Origin: Boletus sp. NGJ | Taxonomy: Eukaryota; Basidiomycota; Agaricomycetes; Boletales; Boletaceae | Length of the DNA: 64,000 bases | Direction of reading: 5' to 3' | NCBI GenBank assembly: GCA_019096195.1 | Contig: JAGTXK010000027.1 | Coordinates: 372,001 to 436,000, forward strand | Part shown: in pieces, positions 47,801-58,859 of the stretch | Numbering within the stretch: the first letter of the stretch is position 1 | Layout: each line of letters starts with the position of its first letter | The notes under the pieces: model-generated | The model's input: the letters and a program-made list of their open reading frames with translations, nothing else | What the model was told of the DNA's origin: nothing | Databases searched by the model: none | Position numbers and translations under genes: made by a program

Positions 47801-50788
47801 GTAGAGGGTCTGTGCGCGCAGTGATGCCCAGATCCGCGTGCGGAGCGTGAACTCCGGAGCAGCGCTCTTGAACCCAATGCAGTAGAAAGGGAGGTCATCC
47901 ATCTTGGACTGGCCTTTCTCGTCTGTGCCAAAGGGGGTCGTGTTGTTATACATTGCCGATTCCTCAGCGAGAATCTTGGTATCCTTGACGAAGTTGTCCC
48001 ATTCGACAGGATGGAGCTGCTTCAGGTACTCGAGAAGAGTGACACGAGCGTGCTGATCCTCTTCACGGATGATCTCCCTGAGAGATAAGAGAATCTGGAG
48101 ATATGATTAGCGAAGGTGGCGACACATTGCTCACGCAACATACCTTCTCATTGTAGTGAGGTGTAAGGACCGTGAACGTGGGCATAGCATCAACCGGTAG
48201 GGGTTCAGGGAGATCGATAGTCAGAGACTGAGCAAAGAAAGATATCCGACGCTCAGCTTCACTACCGGTCGGGAAGAACTCCCCTTTGAACCCTTTGTCG
48301 CCCTGTGAAATGAAGAACGGCGGTGCCCGCAAACTGCGTTTCCCATCCTGACCTGTGTCGACTTGGTGATACAGTAACTTTTGCACATGTTCGATGGACA
48401 GCAAATGCTCTCGGTACATGGAGATGATGACAGCGTTCCATATTTGCGAGACGAGCACCTAATTCAGGGTCAGTACGATACCGAGCCAAAGGTATTGACG
48501 CTCCCCACCTTTGGCTTGTACTTGATCTCCATCTCCCGTGTGGCAAGTAGCTTGGCGTAAATCCGCTTGGGTAACCGCGTGTAGATGTCTCTCCATGGGG
48601 TCCAAATGGAAAGTCCAATCATGAATGACCGCGTGATACTGAAAACAGTGTTCCAGATGATGTACCAGAGGAAAGTATCCAAGAAGAAGAGGACCAGATC
48701 CATGATATACATGATGGTCAATGTGAACGCCGCTTGGTTCGCGCACAAATATGGGCCAAAGAACCTGTCGTTACAACCTTGGATCTTCATGTTTACCATC
48801 ACCGCAATAGGGTCACGGAACGAAAGAGTGAGGAAAAAGTACGATTCCGTAGCCTTGCAGCTGAATACGCAAGCCCACAATGCAACGGAAGCGAGTCTTG
48901 CCTGCGGAGGTAAGCCTGGGTACGATGCTGTGAAAGTCTGACTGGCAAGATACTTTCTCGATTTTCCGGCAACCCTGTCACCAAACATACGGCCGGAAGG
49001 CATAGTGGCAAACAGGAGGGTGGCGACGACCGAGATGAAGAACTGTACGATTCCGAGGATGAGCGCGAGTGATCCAGAATTACCACCTGAGCTAAACTCT
49101 GCGATAGCGATGTAAACCGTTGGTCCAGCAGTCAATGCCAGAGTGATGAACAAGAACAGCAATCGACGGGAGAGATGTGAGGTATTATTCCAGGTAGCGG
49201 GGATATAAGAGAATTCCGCGACGGTGGCAGCGATCATGATGAGTGTGGCTACAGCACCACCTAGAGCCGTTACGGACCACGACAAAGCAGGGGAATTGAC
49301 GACGGTGTTATCCGGTTTACTGATTTGATAGATTTTGGGAGAGTTGTACGCCGTGTAGAACCAGTATAGAGAGATGTGAATAACCCAGATTCGGTTGAAG
49401 TTGACTAGTAGGTGGCCAAAAGAACGTTTCTCGTAATAGGTCTTGAAGAACGCTCTATTCCACTCGATGCGGTCGAACTTCATATACCGATGAGATGGTG
49501 GCAAGTCGATCAGCCTCGTCTAAGAAGGTTTCGGATGAGTACCGAAATGTGGGTTTGGAGGAGAGGTATACCTTGTCTGTAAGGATGATCCGGGCGATGC
49601 CTTCTGGGTACCAGAACAGCTGGTTGACATCATCATAGCCAATGATGTCAGCGTGATCCCTTTCCTTGCGCACGAATCTGCCATCGACGACCTCGTAGCC
49701 TTGATCACGGATGAAACGATAGAGAGGTTTGATGACTGCACGAAGGTAGAGCCCCTCTGGAACCGGTTCGACGCGACTCTGACACTCAGGGGAGCGGTAG
49801 TAGTCGTCTGCGCACTTGAAGATGAAACAGAGACACTCTGGGATGAACCGAACCTGTGCTGCCTCGCCCCAAAGGAGGAGATACAAGGCAATTTGACGGA
49901 GACGGTCGTACTGACTCATGTTGTTCATCGCCTGCCGCCAGCGTTCCATGGCTGTCTGCAATGACTTTTCGTTGAAATTGCGGAGTGTTTTGCGTTTGGT
50001 CGATCTCAGACGCTGGAGGCCAGGATTTTGCACGTGACCGACTGCATCGTCGAGATCCAGTTGGGCGGCAAAATACCATTTTCGGTAATTCGCATGTTCA
50101 CCGCCGATGTAGTCGGCGTGGAGCGTCAGCAGGGCTTGGTTCGGTGACATCCTGGATGCACGACTATCCAGCAGCTGCATCAAGAAATCAAACTACCAAA
50201 AATGTGGTCAGCGACACCACGGAAAATAAAATAAAATAAAATAAAATAAAATAAAGACGGACCATGTTCCGCATTGAGTCCCGTTGGAAACCAAACTTTT
50301 GGGCCAGGTCGAGGAAAATGTCCTCAATTTCTTCCTTGGACAGCGGTATCTGGCGCTCTGTCGTCCAAGCGGCGTACTGGTCCCTCACTCCCGACGGTGG
50401 TGCGTAATCTGCAAATGCTATGGCGCTCGACTCGGACGGTCCCATGCGCGATGGACCCAACGACTCCGCGGACGGTGCATACCCACGCCCATAGAGGTCG
50501 ACGTCCGAGTCTGTATCTTGTTGCGCTAGAAACCCATGTGAACAATCAGCAGTGGTGTGTCAGAACGTGCCCACCGTAGGGGTCGTATGTGCCATTGTGA
50601 TCATAGTATCTTTCTGGGTCATTCAGGCCGTTGTTGCTGCTGTCGGAGGCATAGGTGTCCCTGCGTCCGTACGAGTCGACATGGTCAGAGTCGTTGTCGC
50701 TGTAAACATATCTACGAGGAACGGCTGCAGAGGGACCGAATGGATCTGCATGCTCGACGCTTGGCGAGGTAGACTGGGGATACGACAT
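44812..50788 (-). CDS. FKS1: 1,3-beta-glucan synthase catalytic subunit (FKS1)
   Basis: The plasma-membrane enzyme (GT48) that makes wall beta-1,3-glucan from UDP-glucose. The disordered N-terminus ([20 protein letters not shown]) leads to the FKS1 domain ([60 protein letters not shown]). Six-helix block 1 follows ([29 protein letters not shown]). The glucan-synthase core has [39 protein letters not shown]-type [27 protein letters not shown] and [20 protein letters not shown]. It continues [35 protein letters not shown] and [20 protein letters not shown]. The C-terminus is [20 protein letters not shown], then across two introns [18 protein letters not shown] and [16 protein letters not shown]. 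About 1,770 residues and 15 or so introns fit the family, and no break is seen. Confidence 0.96.
50193..50262 (-). repeat. FKS1 intron carrying an (AAAAT)n microsatellite
   Basis: This 70-nt intron joins ..DSMRNM to [12 protein letters not shown] (donor GTCCGT, acceptor TTGGTAG on the minus strand). Positions 50223-50255 are about six and a half units of AAAAT, which on the transcript is a TTTTA repeat just downstream of the donor site. Confidence 0.8.
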
Positions 50789-51171
50789 TCTCGAAGACGC
50801 CCTGGAGAGGCCTCAGGAATGGGCCAACAGTGTCGTTGTCGGTGCCGACGGAAGCAAGGACAGTTGGTCGATGTCGGAGTGGGAGGTGGATGGTGTGGTG
50901 TGAACTGTGCGAACCGTACGGGGGAGAGTTCCCACCACGACCTTACCCGAACCGGTTCGAGTCCCGCCTGCAGGCTGATCAGAAATCACACGTGACGGGG
51001 ATCCCATTGGCTATTCTTTGCATTTGTCATGACACACTGCCGAACCAGCGCATTTCCAACGACGAAGCTCATCTCCGGCCGTCCTTGCCCACACGGCCCC
51101 CCGCACAATAGTCCCATGCCACCTCATCGCTCGGAAAATGGTTCCAAAACGGTCTCGCTGCGCCCCAGCCC
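50789..51171. other. FKS1 promoter region
   Basis: 383 bp upstream of FKS1 and downstream of the small membrane-protein gene. No gene is seen. A GGTTCGAGTCC word near 50949 resembles a tRNA T-arm box but does not fold into one. Confidence 0.45.
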
Positions 51172-51912
51172 TTATTTACAATGTGCGAGTGAGGTGTGCC
51201 ACTGAGAAAGCCGGTGCTTCAATGCGGCGTACAATGCGATCCCCACGACCAGGACAAAGATAGCAACGGCTCTAGTGCCAAAGACACCTGTCTCGTGTTC
51301 GACCTACTCATGGTGATCAGATCCCGCGCGGGAAGAAGCAGTGGGAACAGCGTACCACGGATGCAAATGGCGATAGTATTGGGATCGTAAAGTGTGAAGG
51401 TTTGCTCGCCTTGCTCTTGGCATCCCGGCCAGGTGCCATCATCACCACCAACCAGCCCATGAACCCCAACAGAATCGCGAGGCACATCACCTACCAGCAT
51501 AGTGAGCTCAACAATCATCAGAATGGTTGCTGCTGACCATCAATCGTTCCAACCTTTTCTGCCTCTGGTCGTTTGCATGCAATATAATTCCAATCTCTCG
51601 CTTGTATTGATCAGCGTCGTTCATCGAAAGGGGTGTCGGTAAACGTAAACTTACCTCGTGCTTCTGTTCTTCTTTTCGTCGCATTTCTGCGAGTTCGTCC
51701 TGGTGTCGATCACGCGCGGAAGGGAACGTTTCCGCCACTAATGCCCGTGCAGCCCAATACTGCTCAACCTTTGTGCGAGGGGCTGCAGTCCCCGGCGCAG
51801 AGAACCAAGTGCCCCTCCTTTGTGGATTCGCAGAAACGCCGCCCGAGTAGTCGTCCCGTGAGGAGGCAGAAACTTTCGTCGCACCAACTGCCAACTGCAT
51901 GGTACGCGACAT
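51172..51912 (-). CDS. Small membrane-anchored protein, unrecognised
   Basis: The ATG at 51912 gives MSRTMQLAVGATKVSASSRD. A hydrophilic N-terminal part (about 75 residues) ends in a charged helix (RDRHQDELAEMRRKEEQKHE). An intron follows, then a second charged helix (REIGIILHANDQRQKRLERL). After another intron a first membrane helix reads MCLAILLGFMGWLVVMMAPG, and in the last exon a second reads RAVAIFVLVVGIALYAAL. The end is KHRLSQWHTSLAHCK with the stop at 51172-51174. The layout (coiled helices followed by two membrane spans) suggests an organelle or ER membrane protein. I do not recognise the family, and the joins are approximate. Confidence 0.5.
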
Positions 51913-52160
51913 GGCAGTGGTATTAGACGCGTTTGCGGGCCATTGGTGACTTTTCCGGCAACAAAGCGAACCTACGTACAAGGACACCAAGCCACATTGT
52001 CTCCGCAATCACCTCATGTCGGGAACACAAGTTGTCCGCATGGTCAGAAAAGGGAATATGATATGTAGTACTGGGAGATAATACACCTAGATCCGCCCCT
52101 GTATATAGTTAGATACGCACAACTACAACAAATATCAATTCGCCCACTGGACGAGCCAGT

Positions 52161-54017
52161 TCACAGCTTGCTAGTCACAGCCAACTTCTCCTGCAGCTTA
52201 GCCTGTTGTCATGGGCACATCAGCACTCAGCTATGCTACATGACATCCATCAGACTCACGTTGACAGCATCCATATACTTGTCTGTGACCACCCAATGTT
52301 CTCTCTTCATGTTCTTGCCATGAATCGCGAGCGCAAGATCCTTGGTCATGATACCATCGACATCAATGACCTCAACACAGGCTGTCTCGAGGGCCACGCA
52401 GAATTGCTTGAGTGGTTCGTTCCCGTCGAGCTTGGCACGGTGAAGGAGCCCACGTGTCCATGCAAATATCGAAGCAACCGGGTTCGTCGATGTCTCGTTC
52501 CCCTTTTGGTACTCGCGGTAGTGGCGCGTAACGGTGCCGTGAGCAGCCTCACTCTCAACGATCTGGCCGTCTGGCGTGATGAGCTCACTGGTCATCATAC
52601 CCAGCGAGCCGAACCCTTGTGCAAGGATATCGGACTGAACGTCACCGTCGTAGTTCTTACATGCCCAGATAAATCCTCCAGAGGACTTGATGACCTGAGC
52701 AACCATGTCGTCAATGAGACGGTGTTCGTAATAAATACCGAGCTTCTCGAATTCGGCCTTGTATTGGGCATCGAAGATATCTTGGAAGATATCCTTGAAG
52801 CGACCGTCATACCGCTTCATGATCGTGTTCTTGGTGGACATGAACTGTACAACAGACTTGGTACCGCGAACACGCGTCACGGAGATGAAAATGACATACG
52901 AGAGGCATCTTCTTCAACAAGGCCATCTTGAACGAGGAGTGTGCGAAACCTGTGATCGACTGGAGGATAACCGAGTTGAGCAATCGCACCGCCGAATCGT
53001 GTGAACAGGCATACCTCGTCGGTGTTGTACATGCTCATAGCAACCCCCTTGCCCTTGAAGTCGTAGACGTCCAGCGTGGTTGGTGCACCACCATCAGCTG
53101 GGCTGTAGACAAGCTGCAGTTTTCCAGCTCCGGGAACAACGAGGTCAGTCGAACGGTACTACGCAACAGCGTCAACACGGAACACCGTGTGCATCAGGAA
53201 CGGAACTGACCTGATCGCCGAAAGCATGACGACCGATGATAATGGGGTTCACCCAACCTGGAACGGGCTTCGGAATACGTTTCAGGATGATTGGCTCGCG
53301 AAAGACCGTGCCACCGAGGATATTACGGATCTAGAGGACTGTGCTTAGCACCATCCACTTCGAGGTGGGTATAGGGGAAACTGACTGTGCCGTTTGGGCT
53401 CTTCCACATCTCCTTGAGTTTGAATTCCTCGACACGTGCCTCATCGGGCGTGATAGTCGCACACTTGATGCCGACCTTGAATTGTTGGATCGCCTTTGCA
53501 GCATCGACTGTTACGGTGTCGTTCGTCTACCAATTGGTCATCGTTCGGTAGCGAGGTATAGACGACGTGCCTGCCTACCTGGTCACGGTACTCCAAACCA
53601 AGGTCAAAGTACTTGATGTCCAGTCGAAGATAAGGAAGGATGAGCTACATGAATGGGCTATGAATCAACTGTTTCATCGTGGAGAGCACGCGTTAAGACC
53701 GAACCTCTTCCCTAATCTTCTTCCATATAATTCTCGTCATTTCGTCGCCATCGAGTTCCACCACTGGCTGTGAAACGACGATCTTCTGCGTGTTTTCTAG
53801 GTGCGTGAGCGTCAGCCTCGTCGCGACCTGATTGCAAGGCACGGACATCGTTCTGGCAAGCAGGACATGTGCCCGAGCCGCGCCGAACACCACTGCATCC
53901 TCGAAAAAAGAACAGATACTCACGCAACCTCATCGACGTAGCAAAGCCTCGCGAGAGGAGTCTCGCCTGTGACAGCAACGAGCGTCTCGCGAAAAGGACT
54001 GTCCGAGTTGACATCAT
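52161..54017 (-). CDS. IDP1: NADP-dependent isocitrate dehydrogenase, mitochondrial
   Basis: Oxidatively decarboxylates isocitrate to 2-oxoglutarate, yielding NADPH. The N-terminal exon ([28 protein letters not shown]) is a clear mitochondrial presequence. Then [20 protein letters not shown] with IIWKKIREE, and [30 protein letters not shown] leads to [20 protein letters not shown] and [46 protein letters not shown] and [20 protein letters not shown] come next. The dehydrogenase signature is [20 protein letters not shown], followed by [17 protein letters not shown]. The last short exon is [13 protein letters not shown] with TGA at 52161. About nine introns of 50-70 nt are read. All substrate-binding residues I can check are present. 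Confidence 0.94.
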
Positions 54018-54382
54018 GACGGCGCTCGCAGACAGTAACAGAGGGTATAACAGCGACTATACGTTTCGGACAAACCTTGGACCGGGTTTTGTAGGCGGTC
54101 AGCCACGCTCGTCGGCCGTGTTCGGAGCTTGGAAAATCGAAGGACAGGAGGAGACAAGGAAGGGAACAACGCGGTGGGAGCGTGAGACGAGCGACCTGCC
54201 AGACAAGTTCTCTTGTTCGTATTGGCGGCAACCAGCCAGCCCTGGTCCCAGGGCGTCGCTTGTCGGTTTCGCAGCACTCCAACTTTAGGGTAATCGCCAC
54301 CGTCCACGCACATGGTCATTACTTCTACCCATACAGTCTTCCTTGCACCGTACAGCTTGCGAACCAAGATACGGGACAAGCT
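54018..54382. other. Promoter region of the IDP1 gene
   Basis: 365 bp between two minus-strand genes. No gene, repeat or distinctive site is recognised. Confidence 0.4.
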
Positions 54383-55620
54383 TCAGTCCTTTAGTGCATT
54401 TGCCTCGTTCACCGCCTGCTCTTGCACGAGCTCGACAATCTTCGCAACCAGACTACCCATCACTTCTGTCTTTTGCTTGCTCACAGCGAGCACCTCGTCA
54501 TGGGAAGCAACCTCGACTGGAGCCAAAGGCAAGGGTCGGCCAGCGAGCTATAGCGCGAAAATATTCTTAGTAGCGACACCCAATGCCGATCGGATTTCGC
54601 GCACCTCTGCCTCAACCTCGTCCCGGATACTCTGATATTTTTCCGGTATGACGACCAAGTTCGTGACGAGGCTAAGCACCATGATTTCAAGTCCTTCCTC
54701 GCGAGCCGCAACGACCTCCGGGATGGTGCTCATCCCAACGACATGCGCCCCAGCGTTCCTCAAGAACCGACCTTCAGCCGGAGTCTCGTATGCTGGTCCA
54801 GAAACCCAGCCGTAAGTGCCTTCCGCCAGCGATTCACGATGAAACTGAAGCTGGTGCGCCGCGAGGAATGCGAGTTTTCGTAATCTCACCGAATACGCAT
54901 CACCAAGGGGGTAAAAGCGAGGGTATTCTGGGGAAAGAAGCGGTCCAAAGGATGGGTTCATTCCTGTCATATTTGGTAGCGCAAAATGATCTTGGATCAC
55001 AACGACTGAACTTGGGATCAGTGCAGGTTCAACACCCTTGCATCCATACGTACTGGTTCCAACGGGTATATCTGGGACGAGGGATCCAGCGGCATTGGTA
55101 ACTGACGATGGCTTCAGTGTCGTCCCTCAGCGAAATGTCGATACTGACTCACTGATGACGTGTTTCACCCCCAATCGCTTCATGATTCGGATCCCGTAGG
55201 TCACCACTGCCGGTTTATGCCCCTCGTATGGATGGAACTTTCTGGCCCGTGTCAATATCGGTGATAAGCGGTAGAGTAGCGCAAAGACGCACACGTGCGA
55301 GCATGGCGATGACAGGGTATTTGTGTTGACCCATCAGGCCAAAGGCCAATGCACTCTGTTGTCCAACAACTTTGACCCAAACATCGATCTCAGATCAAGG
55401 ATACCGAGTGACACAAACTCTACGCACCGGTGCTCTGGCCGAAGCCTGGGAGCTGGGAATAGGGTATCTGTACGGTGTCTGAAAGTTTGTTGACGAGGGT
55501 GCTGAGACCGGATCCACAGACGATGCCGAGAAGTGGGCTAGGCAGCTTTTGTGCATCCAGAGCGCCTCGAATTTTCTTGATGGTCTCATCGAAAGGGAGT
55601 GGCTCTGTAGGGTGGGACAT
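54383..55620 (-). CDS. PNP1: Purine nucleoside phosphorylase (PNP)
   Basis: Phosphorolysis of inosine/guanosine in purine salvage. The ATG at 55620 gives MSHPTEPLPFDETIKKIRGA. Marks: LLGIVCGSGLSTLVNKL (phosphate loop), RVCVFALLYRLSPI region, HPYEGHKPAVVTYGIRIM, then TNAAGSLVPDIPVG. VVIQDHFALPNMTGMNP, GTYGWVSGPAYETPAEGRFL and GAHVVGMSTIPEVVAAREEG precede VLSLVTNL. A TAG would follow KNIFAL at 54549-54551 if read through. A 57-nt intron (donor GTGCGC after DEVEAE, a CTACTAAG branch-like word, acceptor CTATAG) removes it in frame. The protein then continues LAGRPLPLAPVEVASHDEVL and SLVAKIVELVQEQAVN to the TGA at 54383-54385. I use the spliced version. Confidence 0.9.
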
Positions 55621-56091
55621 GATCAGCGTACTACAATTTAGATGCTGTATAAAGTCGCGGTATAGATCCCGCGTTTTGAGACGTCGCCAAGGTGATAAGA
55701 TAGCAGATAACGTCCCGAAGGACTATAAACGAGGATTGAAAATAAAATAAAAAGGTAGTAGATGACTTATTCATCCATGACACGCTTGTGTCTTCCGTTC
55801 CGCGTCACCCGACAAAAGCTGGAGGACTCAGAGCACAGTAATCACTCAGAGCGATAGGGCGAACATTGTGCATGACCCTATGTCACTGCAAGTTCGGATC
55901 ACATCATCAAGCAACAAAACATAGGAATCGATGACAAAAGGTTGTCCTCCAACTCCTGCAAACGTCTGGTTAATTGCCTGTGTGCTACCTCGTGTCGTCG
56001 ACCCAAAATGTCCATCATACCAATGGCACTGTTGAGTTCACTGCAAGTCATTGGTCTCGAGTTTTCCCCTAGCAAACAAAGTCCACCCGTT
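55621..56091. other. PNP promoter / kinase-GTPase gene 3' flank
   Basis: 471 bp; AAAATAAAATAAAA-like A-rich sequence at 55739-55753. No gene is recognised. Confidence 0.45.
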
Positions 56092-58859
56092 CTACAACTT
56101 GATGACCTCCTTGGCCAGCTCCTTCGTCAACCCACAGTGATTCACAAGGTTCTCGACGGTCATCTTCTCTGGTACACGGCTCACCTCCCCACCCTCCTTT
56201 GTGGGCAATCGAACGTGAACCGCCTCCCCTTCCAGAAAAGAAACGCAATCCTCGAGCATAGCTTGAATCGCTAGTTTAGATTCCGATGCTTTTCCCCTGG
56301 AGTTCTCCGAATCTGGGTCCGCCAGGGACGTGATACATGCATGACCAATCACGTTCCCGCTCAAGGCTTTGAGCAGGCCTTCGCCATTCGTTTCCCACCA
56401 CTGCTCCATTGGCTTCTGGTCCTCGAGGTGGGTGACAACGAGAGCAGCCGGGACTTGCCCCCCGCAAAGGAATTCTTCGAATAACCTATAGCAGTTCAAT
56501 TCCGATGGGGATGAGCTTGCTACATTTCTTGACGAAGACGAGGAGGTCAACGCCACCTCCCACAGACAAGCTACGAATGAGCTGAATGGCATGCAATACA
56601 GCTTGTTTGGTGTTATCGTGGCCGTTGCGTATTCCGTTGAAACCAACGGTGTCCCAAATAACGAACTGTTCCTTGGAGGTGTCGATCACGTATGAGGTAG
56701 AGTCCAACGTACAACATTCTGTGTCTGAGGTGACTCGAGCGACAGGATACCCAGCGATGAGATTGATGACCGAGCTCTTTCCGACACCTGCTTTCCCAAA
56801 GAGGACCACATTGATGGGGCGACGTCGCGGTCTGCTGAACTTCTCTACTAATGCTGTAGCATCACGATTGCTCAGCCCGCAGTGGGTGGCGATGTCGAGG
56901 GAGGCTGCCTCGTGAGACGAGAGATTAAGGCGTAGGGGAATCGGCGTTATAGCGTTGGCCCAATTCTCCAAGAGCGCCCTCAATGTTTGTCTCGACTGAT
57001 CACAGCCAGTCCGAACCGTGGTGGTGCATGCACGTGGAATAGATTGAATGGGGATACCGGTCCTGGTGGCGATAAAACGTTGATTGCGTTCCCACCACCG
57101 CCTGTCGGGAGTGTCAAAGTGAGTTACGACAAAGGCTACTGGGGCACGACCGCCGAAGAAGAAATCGTTGATCAACCAGTAAAGGCTACCAAGTGAAGAG
57201 GAGATTTCATCTTTGCGTACACAGAGAAGAATAAGGTGAACGCCATCAAGGAGGTTTCGCAAGACAGCATGTGCTTGTTCGTAAGGTAGAAGGGGACTGG
57301 TGTCTCCCCCGCGGGGAAGGCGAAATCCCGACGTGTCCCATAAGCGAAATCCCCTTTCGCCAATGGATATCCTGTAGCATCGGGGTCGCTTGGTGCAAGG
57401 ATCCATGTTTGCGGACACTGGTGCAACTGGCTCCTCTGCAAGAAGATTGATGATCGAACTCTTCCCACACCCAAGAGCGCCGAATAACGCGACGTTGATA
57501 TCGGACGTAGGACTTCAATCAAGGGTCAGAATTTAGCAAGAAAATCATGATGGCAACATACTTTGGCTGCAACAATTGCTGCAGTCTGTCTCTGGCGAAC
57601 GACAGGACTTCCTGGGCCAAAGGCCGATTTCTTGGAACTCGTGAAGACCAACAACGCTCGATAAAGTCCCAAACAGCGTCCGGGATAATAGGCCACAGTG
57701 GGCGCGGTGGGTCCTGGAGCTCATCTAATTTTTTCTCGAATTCCGCTTTGCTCCATGGTGATTTTCCAGAAAGGATCTATAAGTTCAAATTAGGAGCCGA
57801 AGGATGGAAAACTAGACAACATACGAAGAGGATGATGCTGCCAAGAGAATAAATATCGCTGTTAAGCGTGGCTTCTACCTTGGCATCAACCACAACATCC
57901 GGGAATAGGTCGGGATACAATAGCTCCGGTGCAACCCACATTGCTGCGCCGGGGCGAATGGAGTTAGTCCAGAGGTAAGTCAGGTCGTTCTGTGGGCTAA
58001 GAGTCTGAGATAAACCAAAGTCAGTGAGGCGCGGGTTATGATCACTGTCAATCATGACATTGCCCTAGAAGGATATAAACTTGAAATCAGCGATCAACAG
58101 GTCAATGAAGTGAGGTGACCCACAGGGTGGAAATCCCCATGAACAACGGACTTTGAATGCACTGCGGGAGGATGTCATATAAACCGACAACAAACCAGAG
58201 TTGTTGAACCTACGGTACTCAAGCCCGGCAGCTGACCCTATAATCTGTGGCACCATCGTAAAGTGGATGACAGTCTCAGAAGCTCTTGTACTCACAAGTC
58301 GAATGCGACTAGGAAGCGGAAGCATGGTTTCACCCTGATTGACATAGTCGATGAGCGTTCCGTGTGGCATCCACAACGAAACCATGGAGGGATGATCAGA
58401 CCCGAAATCTTCGCCTCTGGCTGTCCCTAGGAGCGTGACAATGTTTGGGTGGTCTAATCTTTTCCATATTCCAAGCTCGCGTCTCACTTTCTAGAGGAGA
58501 GTCAGCCACCCTTGCGACGAAAAATTGATGCAACTCACTCGTAAGAACTCTTCCCTTTCCTTTTGACCAATAGAGGGAGGGAAGGAAATGGCCTTGACCG
58601 CAACCTGAAGACAGAAAATGAATGAGCGCTGGGTTAAGTGTGAGTGCAGACATGCTAACGTCTCCGTTCCGTGCACAGAAGCAACGATACACGGTACCGA
58701 AGGAACCATGTCCGATAATACGATTCTTTCCCCGCTCGAGTGTGTCGGTAAGATCTGGTGGATCGAGTGGGTCAACGGGAAGAAGTGAAGCTGCGGCACT
58801 GGAGACACGCGAGTCAGTGTAAAGTGATTACCCGGAATGCGGCCATACGTTGTTTCCAT
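56092..58859 (-). CDS. Protein kinase fused to two tandem AIG1-like GTPase domains
   Basis: The start METTYGRIP at 58859 is joined by a 41-nt intron to SLLPVDPLDPPDLTDTLERG. The kinase (about residues 30-320) has GHGSFGTVY (glycine loop), VAVKAI (lysine), LDHPNIVTLLG, VVHGDFHPGNVMID (catalytic Asp, HGD form), DFGLS, WVAPELL and IERCW..RNRP. It therefore looks active and TKL-like. Next, ALFGALGCGKSSIINLLAEE starts G domain 1 with WDTSG and FVVTHFD. NVVLFGKAGVGKSSVINLIA starts G domain 2 with WDTVG and LVVTHLE. Each G domain ends in a helical unit containing HCGL. In domain 2 the frame slips by one base near 56490-56525, between VFVKKCSK and LNCYRLFEEFLCGG, and no intron of suitable length was found. 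Either this copy is damaged late, or the base call is wrong. Function is unknown; a signalling role is inferred from domains. Confidence 0.78.

Noticed and set aside
50870-50965. tRNA-like T-arm word GGTTCGAGTCC
   Set aside because: The flanking bases do not form a T-stem, no A-box or acceptor stem is found at the right distance, and the word lies in an ordinary promoter region.
54549-54551. Premature stop or programmed read-through in PNP
   Set aside because: A normal 57-nt in-frame intron with a branch-like word explains it better.
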